11,957 nucleotides of DNA from an uncultured Desulfobulbaceae bacterium. GTDB lineage: Bacteria > Desulfobacterota > Desulfobulbia > Desulfobulbales > BM004. The translations under genes were made by a program, and so were the position numbers. Positions 1 to 7,315 of the stretch are shown piece by piece. The stretch spans positions 1 through 11,957 of the forward strand of contig CAMYJP010000159.1 in NCBI GenBank assembly GCA_947258675.1, in the 5' to 3' direction. Within the stretch, counting starts at the first letter, position 1; the number at the start of each line of letters is the position of its first letter. Under the pieces are notes generated by a model. The model saw only the letters and a list, made by a program, of their open reading frames with translations, made no database searches and was not told the DNA's origin.

Positions 1-39
1 GCCGTAGCCTCTGTCCTGAATGGACGATATACTTGGTGA
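1..39 (+). CDS. Possible 3' end of an upstream gene (partial)
   Basis: One frame is open from the first base and ends in a TGA at 37-39, giving a 12-residue tail that ends Arg-Tyr-Thr-Trp. A terminal aromatic residue with alternating hydrophobic positions would suit an outer-membrane beta-barrel, but 12 residues are far too few to identify a family. The stop codon lies inside the GGTGAT that probably serves as ribosome binding site for the gene at 46, so the two could be translationally linked. This may be chance: another frame is also open to 59. Confidence 0.2.
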   Translation, partial: AVASVLNGRYTW

Positions 40-45
40 TTACTT

Positions 46-942
46 ATGAAGAAAGTTAGTTTGATAGTGAGAGAGATATTAGAGAAATTGGCTCAAATTA
101 CAGTTGTTCGGTTCTTAATGCTAATCTGGTTGATTTCACCGTCGATGGTATTTGCTCAGGAAGCGGTGGTTTTGGGAATCCATCCTTATTTATCTGCCAC
201 CGAGCTGTTAAGTAGGTTTACCCCTTTGACAGTTTATCTTGCCGATGCAGTCAAAAAACCGGTAATTATCAAAATAGCGCGGGATTATGAGAATCATATA
301 GATTTGATTGGAAAAAATGAGGTTGATATCGCTTTCATGGGGCCAGCCTCCTATGTGCAAATGGTTGAGAGTTATGGACTAAAACCACTTCTAGCACGGT
401 TGGAAATAGACGGAAAACCTTTTTTCCAAGGTGTAATTATTGCCTCAAAAAGCAGCTCGATTAAATCCTTGTCAGATTTGATCGGTAAACGTTTTGCTTT
501 TGGCGACCCAGCGTCTACCATGAGCCATCTGGTACCGAGGTTTATGATGGTTAAAGCAGGTATTTCAATGGACAAGTTGGCAACATTTTCATTCCTTGCC
601 AACCATAATAATGTTGCCTTAGGTGTACTTATGGGAGAGTTTGATGCTGGTGCGGTTAAGGAGGAAGTTTTTGTTCACTACCGGGAACGCGGGCTCAAGA
701 TAATTGAGAAAACGCCACAGATTTCCGAACATATTTTTGTGTCTAGAAACAACCTGCCGCAGGAGATACTGTCAGGGCTGCGTGAGGCACTATATGATTT
801 AAAAAAACATAAAAATGGACCGGCCGTCATGTCTGCGATCAAAAGTAATTTGACAGGTATGACACCAGTGCGGGATGAGCAATATGACAATCTGCGTGAA
901 ATATTGCAGACCTTAAAAAAAACTGGTGCCTGGCGTGAGTAA
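46..942 (+). CDS. PhnD-family periplasmic phosphate/phosphonate-type binding protein, probably a receptor for the adjacent kinase
   Basis: Product of 298 residues. Residues 1-37 form an export signal with an unusually long n-region (about 22 residues), a hydrophobic stretch at 22-36 and a likely cleavage after Val-Phe-Ala37. The mature part has the PhnD/phosphate-phosphite-phosphonate binding-protein fold signs: a start at 41 leading into a conserved Pro-Leu-Thr-Val-Tyr-Leu segment (60-65), the ligand-loop motif MGPASYVQ (98-105), GDPASTMSHLVPR (153-165) and GVLMGEFDAGAV (193-204). GGTGAT at 35-40 gives a good ribosome binding site 5 bases before the ATG. No ABC permease or ATPase follows; instead the gene overlaps a membrane histidine kinase. 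PhnD-like domains are known as sensory inputs of kinases in deltaproteobacteria, so a signalling rather than uptake role is inferred. The ligand is not predictable; the family also binds other small oxyanions. Confidence 0.85.
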   Translation: MKKVSLIVREILEKLAQITVVRFLMLIWLISPSMVFAQEAVVLGIHPYLSATELLSRFTPLTVYLADAVKKPVIIKIARDYENHIDLIGKNEVDIAFMGPASYVQMVESYGLKPLLARLEIDGKPFFQGVIIASKSSSIKSLSDLIGKRFAFGDPASTMSHLVPRFMMVKAGISMDKLATFSFLANHNNVALGVLMGEFDAGAVKEEVFVHYRERGLKIIEKTPQISEHIFVSRNNLPQEILSGLREALYDLKKHKNGPAVMSAIKSNLTGMTPVRDEQYDNLREILQTLKKTGAWRE

Positions 943-3448
943 ACCACTGGTATATAGATATAGAAGAACAATCGTATCTTTCTTGGCTGTTCTATTGGGA
1001 TTTCTTATAATTGTTGACTTGATGATGGTCACCAATCAGCGTGAAAAAATAATTGATGATGCCCATAAAGAGGCTAATCGTGAACTGATTCTGATTGGAG
1101 CATTTGTCCGGGAGGCCCTTTTAAGACATGATTATGTTGTTATTGAACAGGTACTCGAGCAGTGGGGCAACCAATATGAGGATGTGGTCACTATGCAGGC
1201 CACGGCGCCTAACGGATTTGTATTAGCCAGATATCAACAGCCAGTATTGTCAGATCATATTTATTCAGTCCAATACAAAGTCCAGGTAGATAAAAAAAGC
1301 TTAATTACTTTGGAAATGGATAAGGATTTTTCTTTTGTTGAAAGCAGGTTCGCTGAAATAATCAACCAATTGGTTCTACGTTCTTTAGTAATAACTGCTC
1401 TATTGGGAATCGTTCTGTGGTTCACTCTGAAAAAAATGGCAATTCAACCATTGGAACGTGAAATAAACAGAAGGAAACAAGCGGAACAGGAATTCCGTAT
1501 GCTTTTGGATGGTGCGCCGGACGCCATGGCCCTCGTAAATGTAGATGGCGGGATTCTCATGGTTAATGCCCAAATGGAAAACATATTCGAGTATTCTCGG
1601 AACGAGCTGTTTGAATTGGATATTATTAACCTGATACCTGAACGGTTTAGGGAAAAACAGCAAAAGAACATGCAAGACTATTTTGCATCACCATCGATAA
1701 GACAATATGGATCTTCCACAGAAATTTTCGGATTAACGAAATCCGGCAGAGAGATTCCGGTTGAAATAGGTCTCAGCCCCTTTGAAACTGATGAGGGGGT
1801 AAAGGTATTAATAGATATACATGACATAACACAACGGAAGAAGGCAAATGAGGCATTAAAAAGAAGTGAGGAGCGCTATCGTGAATTTGTTGAAGGAACT
1901 GAAGATCTGGTAACACAAGTAGATAGCCGGGGCAGAATTATATTTGTGAACCATAGATCTAAAACTGTATTCGGTCTGAGCCCAAAAGAGTGTATTGGTA
2001 GGTCAGCGTTTGAATTTATTCATCCTGATGATAAAGAAAGAACCAAAGAGGCATTTCTAAAATGGGTAAGGGATAAAGATCAACACGCATCATTTGAGAA
2101 TCGTCAGGTCAGTCGTTCTGGAGAGATTAGGGATCTTCTGTGGAGTATAAATTTCCATTTTAATGAAAAAGGAGAAGTAACTGTTATTGATTCCATCGCT
2201 CAGGATATAACTGACCGCAAAAGTGCTGAGGAGAAGATCAAGCGGAATTATGCGTTTCAACGTACAGTTAGCTCAGTATTGAAAATCTCTTTAGAACCTA
2301 TTCCCCTGGATGAACAGCTGGAGCAAATACTGGATCAGATACTGAAAATTCCTTTTCTTTCCTTCCAGGCAAAAGGAAGCATCTATATTGTGGAAGAAAA
2401 GGCCAAAGAGCTTGTGATGAAAGCGCATCGAGGACTGGATAGCAAATTATTAACCGAATGCGCGAGAATTCCTTTTGGCAGATGCCTTTGCGGTAAGGCT
2501 GCCGATGGCGATGAAATAGTTTTTTCCGATTGTATAGACGATGAACATGAAATGTATTGCCACAGTGCTTTTCCCCATGGCCATTATTGTGTCCCGGTTC
2601 GTTCCGGTAAGCAAGTACATGGGGTTATTAACCTGGTATTGGAGGAAAATCATCTGAAGAGAAAGGAAGAGGAAGAATTTCTTGCAGCCATTGCCGATAC
2701 TCTGGCCGGTGTTATAGAGCATAAAAAAACGGAGCAGGAAAAAGATAAACTGCAGGAACAGCTTATCCAGTCGGAAAAATTATCAGCCCTGGGAAGAATG
2801 ACCGCAAATGTGGCGCATGAAATCAGAAACCCTTTGACCGCATTGGGTGGCCTTGCCAGAAGGCTAGACAGAACATTGCCCGAGGGTTCCCGAGAAAAGG
2901 AATATACCGGGGTAATTGTTTCTGAGGCAGGAAGACTGGAAAGAATATTGGCAAGCATACTGTCTTTTACAAAAAAAGCAGTACCGAACAAGGAGATGCA
3001 TGATATAAATGAAATTATTAACAATGCATTGTTGGTTTTTGATATCCTTTTCAAGGATAAATCGGTAATGGTCAGTAAAACATTACAGGATGTCCCTCAA
3101 ATTTTGATTCACAGGGAAATGGTCCGAGAAGTTATTGATAATCTATTATCCAATGCAGTGGAAGCAATGAGCGAGGGAGGAAAGATTTTCATTAATACAT
3201 TACAGAAAAATGTTAAAGAAAAGGATTATGTTGTTGTTGAAGTAGCTGACACCGGCGAGGGTATCTCAGTTGACGGGTTGAAAAGAATTTTTGAACCGTT
3301 TTTTACAACAAAGGCGGTTGGTCCAACACATGGTATTGGCCTGGGGCTCTCCATCTGCAGGAAAATAATGGATGAGCATAAAGGATTGATTCAGGTTGAG
3401 AGCAAAAAAGGAGAAGGAACGACGTTCAGCCTTCATTTTCCAGTGTAA
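926..3448 (+). CDS. Membrane-bound PAS-PAS-GAF sensor histidine kinase
   Basis: Product of 840 residues. Order: membrane segment about 14-36, periplasmic region of about 110 residues, second membrane segment about 149-168, PAS (about 186-303), PAS (about 314-433), GAF (about 446-597), coiled-coil linker (597-617), HisKA dimerisation domain and HATPase_c. All kinase motifs are visible: phospho-acceptor His631 in AHEIRNPL, N box N739LLSN743, G1 box D775TGEGI, F box FEPFFTTK, and G2 box G803IGLGLSI. There is no receiver domain, and no response regulator lies in the window. The GTG at 926 overlaps the upstream binding-protein gene by 17 bases; a second GTG at 935 would leave an 8-base overlap and cannot be excluded. 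Neither has a clear Shine-Dalgarno, which suits translational coupling. The kinase probably reads the state of the partner binding protein through its small periplasmic domain, with further cytoplasmic inputs through PAS and GAF. The GAF domain is rich in Cys and His. Confidence 0.95.
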   Translation: MPGVSKPLVYRYRRTIVSFLAVLLGFLIIVDLMMVTNQREKIIDDAHKEANRELILIGAFVREALLRHDYVVIEQVLEQWGNQYEDVVTMQATAPNGFVLARYQQPVLSDHIYSVQYKVQVDKKSLITLEMDKDFSFVESRFAEIINQLVLRSLVITALLGIVLWFTLKKMAIQPLEREINRRKQAEQEFRMLLDGAPDAMALVNVDGGILMVNAQMENIFEYSRNELFELDIINLIPERFREKQQKNMQDYFASPSIRQYGSSTEIFGLTKSGREIPVEIGLSPFETDEGVKVLIDIHDITQRKKANEALKRSEERYREFVEGTEDLVTQVDSRGRIIFVNHRSKTVFGLSPKECIGRSAFEFIHPDDKERTKEAFLKWVRDKDQHASFENRQVSRSGEIRDLLWSINFHFNEKGEVTVIDSIAQDITDRKSAEEKIKRNYAFQRTVSSVLKISLEPIPLDEQLEQILDQILKIPFLSFQAKGSIYIVEEKAKELVMKAHRGLDSKLLTECARIPFGRCLCGKAADGDEIVFSDCIDDEHEMYCHSAFPHGHYCVPVRSGKQVHGVINLVLEENHLKRKEEEEFLAAIADTLAGVIEHKKTEQEKDKLQEQLIQSEKLSALGRMTANVAHEIRNPLTALGGLARRLDRTLPEGSREKEYTGVIVSEAGRLERILASILSFTKKAVPNKEMHDINEIINNALLVFDILFKDKSVMVSKTLQDVPQILIHREMVREVIDNLLSNAVEAMSEGGKIFINTLQKNVKEKDYVVVEVADTGEGISVDGLKRIFEPFFTTKAVGPTHGIGLGLSICRKIMDEHKGLIQVESKKGEGTTFSLHFPV

Positions 3449-3528
3449 TCTAAATTTCTACCCCAAACAAAACACCTAACAACTCTTTCCGTTTAAAGAT
3501 GAAACACACGTGTCGGAGCTGAATTAAT

Positions 3529-4470
3529 ATGGGTCTATTCAGCAAACTTCAACTGAATCCAGAGCGGGTTATTATTAGCTGGGATATCACGCCGGCAAAC
3601 TCCTACGGTCTATTTGAATGCCGTGGTGACATGAAACAGGTACGTAGTAAAAAAGAACGGTATTATTATTTTTACATCGATAATTGGCAAAAGCCAGCAA
3701 GGCTTTGTTTTATGGAACGGGGAATTAGGCATGCCAGAGTGTTGGCTCATATAGATACCCCGCATGAAATGATTGAGCATTGTGTTGTCTCCCAGGGGAA
3801 AACATTTAAAGAGCATAGTTATGCAATAGATCAGGTCCTTCGGCATTGGCTTGAAGAAAATATAATTAATGTTGATGAGGACGCTAAGATTATTGTGACA
3901 AATAAAAGTGATGAAAATAATAAATATTTTGACACCCAACTTCCTGAACAAAAAGACCCCTTGCCTAAAGGTGAACAAATAAATCTTCGCTGCTGTCCGC
4001 GTATAGTTCGAGAGGATGAGATTGCCGGTTTAGTCGGTAAACAAAATTTCTTTGAAAGAAAATATAATCCAGAAGGCAGGTTTGATAATAGTTTTATCGG
4101 CAACAGTGAGGTTGTAACAGACCGAATTACGAATCTCACTTGGCAAAGAAAGGGTTGTGATCATACATATGGACGTAAACTTTTAAATTGGATTGAGGAT
4201 ATTAACAGAGAAAATTATGCGGGATTCAATGACTGGCGGCTACCGACTATTGATGAAGCATTATCTCTTACAGAACGGGTTAAGAATGGTAAAGGACTGT
4301 ATTTAGCAGGCTGTTTTAACGTATCTCAGACCTATATTTTTACAGCAGACAGGAGAAAACCCGGTGGTTGGTGGTTTGTAGATTTTGGTCAGGCTAAAGT
4401 TTATTGGGCTGCCGGGTCCTGCTTCTCAGGTGGGTATGGTCGATTGTGCCGCGGAGGAAACATAGGGTAG
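3529..4470 (+). CDS. Protein with unrecognised N-terminal region and C-terminal DUF1566 (Lcl) domain
   Basis: Product of 313 residues. Residues about 193-311 match the DUF1566/Lcl_C pattern: VVTDRITNLTWQRKG (195-209), then GFNDWRLPTIDEALSL (232-247), an aromatic strand GGWWFVDFGQAKVYW (279-293) and a closing GRLCRGG where the family often has a VRPVRGG-like end. This domain has a C-type-lectin-like look and usually occurs in exported proteins. Here there is no signal peptide, membrane segment or lipobox, so the protein seems cytoplasmic. Residues 1-125 form a compact region I cannot assign, with RYYYFYID (44-51), ERGIRHARVLAHIDTPHEM (63-81) and a helix ending RHWLEEN. A linker with a Cys-Cys pair at 155-156 joins the halves. 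GGAG at 3515-3518 precedes the ATG. The gene sits 80 bases after the kinase, with no terminator seen between them, so co-transcription is possible. Function unknown. Confidence 0.72.
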   Translation: MGLFSKLQLNPERVIISWDITPANSYGLFECRGDMKQVRSKKERYYYFYIDNWQKPARLCFMERGIRHARVLAHIDTPHEMIEHCVVSQGKTFKEHSYAIDQVLRHWLEENIINVDEDAKIIVTNKSDENNKYFDTQLPEQKDPLPKGEQINLRCCPRIVREDEIAGLVGKQNFFERKYNPEGRFDNSFIGNSEVVTDRITNLTWQRKGCDHTYGRKLLNWIEDINRENYAGFNDWRLPTIDEALSLTERVKNGKGLYLAGCFNVSQTYIFTADRRKPGGWWFVDFGQAKVYWAAGSCFSGGYGRLCRGGNIG

Positions 4471-4556
4471 AGTTCTCAGTAACTTTTAGGCACAGATGTA
4501 TTGCTGGAGTCTTTGGCTAGCTTTCAAATAAAAAACAGGAATTCTCTACTATTGAT
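4471..4556. other. Convergent intergenic spacer, no recognisable element
   Basis: This 86-base gap separates the 3' end of the DUF1566 gene from the 3' end of the split kinase on the other strand. It is AT-rich with an A run near 4532-4537, but I see no stem-loop followed by a T run on either strand, and so no intrinsic terminator I can support. Confidence 0.4.
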
Positions 4557-5531
4557 CTACCGGTTGTCCATTTCGACTTGCGGAAGCATTATGGTAAACT
4601 TGGTCAAACCACCTTCGGAATTGATATGAATTTTCCCGTGATTGGTGCTGACGAATCTATAAATTATGCTTAATCCTCTACCTTTGACAGTTCCGCTTTT
4701 TACCTGTTCGATCTTGTCCGCAGGGACTTCACCTGTATTGCATATATCAAGGCAGATCATTTCATCTTGAAGATATCCCTTCATAGATATTATGCCACCA
4801 TCATCAGGTATTGCATTGGTCGCGTTGTTCAACAGGTTATCCAAGACTCGTTCCAAAGCAAAACGAGGGCAGAATACAAAAAGGTTAGGTTCAAATATCG
4901 GTGGTTCAACTACTATATTTATCTGTTTGGTTTCATGGACAACCTCTTTATTAATCCTGTATCTATTATTTGCAATGGTTGCAAGATCGAGCAATTCTTC
5001 GCGGCCCTCTCCAGACATTGTAAGAGCCAGGTCTTGTAACCGTGAAGCTTCCGATTCCATGATTTCAAGGTATGTTGTGAGTTTTTTATAGTTATCATCG
5101 ATTGAATGAGATTCCAGCAATTTTTTGGAGCGCCTGGCAAAACCTGCTACTGCAATTGCAGGGTTTTTAAAGTCATGAAGGATATCACTGAAAAATTCAA
5201 GTTTTGATGCCTTCATTATTTCTTTTCCAAAAAAAATCAGGAGTTCAATTTCTTCATCTGAAAAATAATGTCTTTTTTGGGTCGCGTAAAAAGCCAAAAG
5301 GTGCCGGACTTTATCATTTACCTTAAGCGGTAAAAGCAGAAAAGAATGAATTTGGTGTTCTTTCACAAACCTCTGCATTCCTGAAGAAACCAATGCGCTT
5401 TTTTCCGGATCCTTAATAAGAACATACGTAGGAGTAATACGTTCATAAGACCACTGTAAAGCTGTACCCAATTTCATGATAAGTATGTTCAAGGGGATAC
5501 GCCGCCTCAAGGTGCATATATCGTTGGTCAT
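4557..5531 (-). CDS. C-terminal part of a frameshifted GAF-GAF sensor histidine kinase
   Basis: This 324-residue frame carries the rest of the second GAF domain (about 22-108) and the kinase core of the gene that begins at 6318. The phospho-acceptor is His119 in SDILHDFKNPAIAVAGFARR; the HDFKNP form replaces the usual HEIRNP. HATPase_c features are LERVLDNLLNNATNAIP (226-242, N box), DICNTGEVP (262-270, a degenerate G1 box with Asn-Thr-Gly) and GRGLSI (284-289, G2 box). The first roughly 20 residues read an unnatural frame over sequence that, one base shifted, gives good GAF residues, so the ATG at 5531 is probably not a true start. No ribosome binding site precedes it or the internal ATG at 5477. 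Alone this piece would be a kinase lacking its sensor. It is soluble, without membrane segments, and no regulator lies nearby. Confidence 0.78.
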   Translation of the reverse strand: MTNDICTLRRRIPLNILIMKLGTALQWSYERITPTYVLIKDPEKSALVSSGMQRFVKEHQIHSFLLLPLKVNDKVRHLLAFYATQKRHYFSDEEIELLIFFGKEIMKASKLEFFSDILHDFKNPAIAVAGFARRSKKLLESHSIDDNYKKLTTYLEIMESEASRLQDLALTMSGEGREELLDLATIANNRYRINKEVVHETKQINIVVEPPIFEPNLFVFCPRFALERVLDNLLNNATNAIPDDGGIISMKGYLQDEMICLDICNTGEVPADKIEQVKSGTVKGRGLSIIYRFVSTNHGKIHINSEGGLTKFTIMLPQVEMDNR

Positions 5532-6318
5532 CGGACACGGTAAATAGTGAACAGCTCTGTATTTCCAGGAATTCCTCCAATTCCGGAAAAAGCATTATAA
5601 AAAGATCTTTCAGTTTTATGCCTTCGCGCATGCTCAATTTTACAAAAATTTTATTGACTATTTTTTCTTTTCGAGTGTTGAGCAGTTGCAGATCAAGAAT
5701 CTTTTTTTTGGCCAGCACATAACTTGTCCGTCTGGCCAGTAATTCAGCTCGGATAATCTCAAGAGAGTTAAAATGGCGATTATCTTCCTTGTAATAAATT
5801 TGCAGGGAGCCTAACAGATCATTGTCAGATTCAAAATATGTAGGAGTGAAAAGAGGAACAGCCAGTAGAGAATGGAATCCCCTACTTTTAATAATGTTTT
5901 TATCTTTATAGCGTGGATCTTTATAAATACTCGGAACAACAATAGAGCGTCGCTCTTGAATTACAAGACCAGATATAGAATCCCTAACCGGTACCGTTGC
6001 TAAACGGTCATAATCTGGAGTGCCATAAGCGCCAAAACTAGTCATTTTAAGGGTTTCATGCTCAAATAATCTGATCGTGGCTGCACCTGCATTGAGATCT
6101 TTTACGATTTTTTCTGCTGCAATTTCGAGAATTTTCTTTCGATTAAGATGTGGGTTGATGGCGATAATGTCCTCTGTTTCCCGAATAATACCGGAAAGAA
6201 ATTCCGGTAGATATTCTTCTTCAAGGGCATTAATCAGTTTTTCCTGGCCTGTTTTTGGTACCTTGTATTGTTGTAGAATTTTGTTTTGCTTGAAGAAAAC
6301 CGCCAGTTTTTTCTCCAT
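5443..6318 (-). CDS. N-terminal part of a frameshifted GAF-GAF sensor histidine kinase
   Basis: This 291-residue frame starts at an ATG preceded by GGAGA at a spacing of about 10 bases. Residues 1-60 are helical and charged, GAF domain 1 spans about 60-202 (with SISGLVIQERRSIVVPS at 114-130 and LLAVPLF at 151-157), a helical linker follows, and GAF domain 2 begins near 235. The frame runs into a TGA at 5443-5445 in the middle of GAF 2, just after HEIGYSFTVVL. The missing half of that domain and the HisKA/HATPase core continue one frame over in 4557-5531. Reading the two together gives one soluble GAF-GAF histidine kinase of roughly 580 residues. Either the gene is a recent pseudogene or one base is wrong in the sequence. 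No signal peptide or membrane segment is present, so a cytoplasmic signal is expected. Confidence 0.78.
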   Translation of the reverse strand: MEKKLAVFFKQNKILQQYKVPKTGQEKLINALEEEYLPEFLSGIIRETEDIIAINPHLNRKKILEIAAEKIVKDLNAGAATIRLFEHETLKMTSFGAYGTPDYDRLATVPVRDSISGLVIQERRSIVVPSIYKDPRYKDKNIIKSRGFHSLLAVPLFTPTYFESDNDLLGSLQIYYKEDNRHFNSLEIIRAELLARRTSYVLAKKKILDLQLLNTRKEKIVNKIFVKLSMREGIKLKDLFIMLFPELEEFLEIQSCSLFTVSDDQRYMHLEAAYPLEHTYHEIGYSFTVVL

Positions 6319-6470
6319 TTTAATAGATTCTCCAAAACCATTAGATTTTCCAACATATTACCTTTACTAAATAAAAGGCCGCCTAAATCATTTCATAAGA
6401 TACAATTTTGTTTTTAAGCCGGGAACAAATAATTCAAAATGCGGAATGGCACGTTTTTTTATCAGGGAAA
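6319..6470. other. 152-base spacer between phosphoribosyltransferase and split kinase
   Basis: The spacer lies between two minus-strand genes and is strongly AT-rich. I find neither a convincing promoter pair for the kinase nor a stem-loop with a T run ending the phosphoribosyltransferase transcript. A small palindrome, AGGCGGCCT on the minus strand near 6377-6385, is too tight to fold as a hairpin. The two genes could share a transcript or be separate. Confidence 0.35.
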
Positions 6471-7145
6471 TTAGGTTCTGCTCAATAATGTTATAACATC
6501 ATCATCAGAAAGATCATACCATTCGCGATAGGCAGAAGCCACCGCAAAAGGATATGTTTCACGAATATTCATACAGGCAATGCAATCTACATCAGGTAAA
6601 AGCTGTTGGATGGTTTTTAACAAGCCGGTTGGGACGGCCATTATTACCTTGGCTGGCTTGCGTTTTTTTACATACATGATGGCAGCACGCATAGTATAAC
6701 CCGAAGCAAGCCCATCATCTGCAATGATCACCGTGCGATTATTCAGTGATGGAAAAATATTCCCATGTCTGAAAGTATCATTTCGTTTTTGTAGCATGGC
6801 TTTTGTCTTATTTATCTGGGAGGAAATTTCCGTATCACTCAATTGAAGAGCATACAGTAAAGACTCATTAATTAGAATGTCCTCATCAAGATTAATGGCC
6901 CCGAACCCTGCTTCAGTATTCCAAGGAATCTGGATTTTTCTCACAATCAGTAAATCAAAATCACATCCCAGTTTGTCCTGAATAATTTTGCCCACGGGTA
7001 CCCCACCAGAAGGGATAGCAAGGACGATGGCTTTTTCACCCTTATACTGTTGAAGATTATCTGCCAGATAATGTCCGCCTTCATTTCTGTTAGCAAACAC
7101 TTCCTCTTTGTTATGCAGCGATTGATCCTCAATTAGAACGGTCAT
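6471..7145 (-). CDS. Stand-alone type I phosphoribosyltransferase-family protein
   Basis: Product of 224 residues. The PRPP-binding loop is VIIADDGLASGYTMRAA (139-155), the usual acidic pair followed by Gly and Thr/Ser. An early loop, IPSGGVPVG (44-52), and the segment DFDLLIVRKIQIPWNTEAGFGAI (62-84) are typical of the predicted phosphoribosyltransferases often fused to, or encoded beside, dienelactone-hydrolase-like or erythromycin-esterase-like proteins. Here the domain is alone and neither neighbour is such an enzyme. VPTG at 171-174 is in a typical position for a ligand loop. No signal peptide: cytoplasmic. AGGCGG lies just upstream of the ATG. The nucleobase, if any, cannot be predicted, and a regulatory role is possible. 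The gene is divergent from cmoB across a 170-base spacer. Confidence 0.86.
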   Translation of the reverse strand: MTVLIEDQSLHNKEEVFANRNEGGHYLADNLQQYKGEKAIVLAIPSGGVPVGKIIQDKLGCDFDLLIVRKIQIPWNTEAGFGAINLDEDILINESLLYALQLSDTEISSQINKTKAMLQKRNDTFRHGNIFPSLNNRTVIIADDGLASGYTMRAAIMYVKKRKPAKVIMAVPTGLLKTIQQLLPDVDCIACMNIRETYPFAVASAYREWYDLSDDDVITLLSRT

Positions 7146-7315
7146 GTGCTTTCCGCCTTATATTGGGATGCTTTAATTTTGACGAGCAGTATGGTTGACG
7201 ATAATTGCAAGGTACAGTGAGGGTATTCACTGTGGCCGGGATTTAGTGTTTCTTTGAATATATGAATAAATATAACCATAGTGAAAAATGATGCCAGAAA
7301 TTATAGTGTTATATT
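7146..7315. promoter_or_regulatory. Divergent promoter region between phosphoribosyltransferase and cmoB
   Basis: This 170-base region must hold signals for both divergent genes. For the minus strand, TCGTCA and TATAAG are 17 bases apart (about 7149-7177), but this -10 lies so near the ATG that transcription would start inside the ribosome binding site, so I do not trust it. On the plus strand TTGACG occurs at 7195-7200 without a good -10 at the proper distance, and TATAAC near 7271-7276 lacks a good -35. The clearest element is the inverted repeat at 7214-7233, listed separately. Confidence 0.4.
7214..7233. repeat. Perfect 7-bp inverted repeat, possible operator
   Basis: ACAGTGA (7214-7220) and TCACTGT (7227-7233) are perfect inverted copies around the 6-base spacer GGGTAT. 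No T run follows on either strand, so it is not an intrinsic terminator. Its place in the middle of a divergent intergenic region suits a binding site for a dimeric regulator of either neighbour. No regulator gene is adjacent, so which protein would bind is unknown. Confidence 0.4.

Noticed and set aside
2650..3054. A 134-codon open frame antisense to the kinase core
   Set aside because: It lies wholly within the well-supported kinase gene, shows no family motif and has no ribosome binding site I can support; it is a shadow of conserved coding sequence.
4120..4470. The DUF1566 C-terminus as a variable region of a diversity-generating retroelement
   Set aside because: C-type-lectin-like ends are common retroelement targets, but I see no reverse transcriptase, no template repeat and no enrichment of AAC/AAT codons at the 3' end.
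6448..6462. TGGCACG near 6448, resembling a sigma-54 -24 element
   Set aside because: No GC occurs at the required distance downstream (the sequence runs into T), and no plus-strand gene follows.
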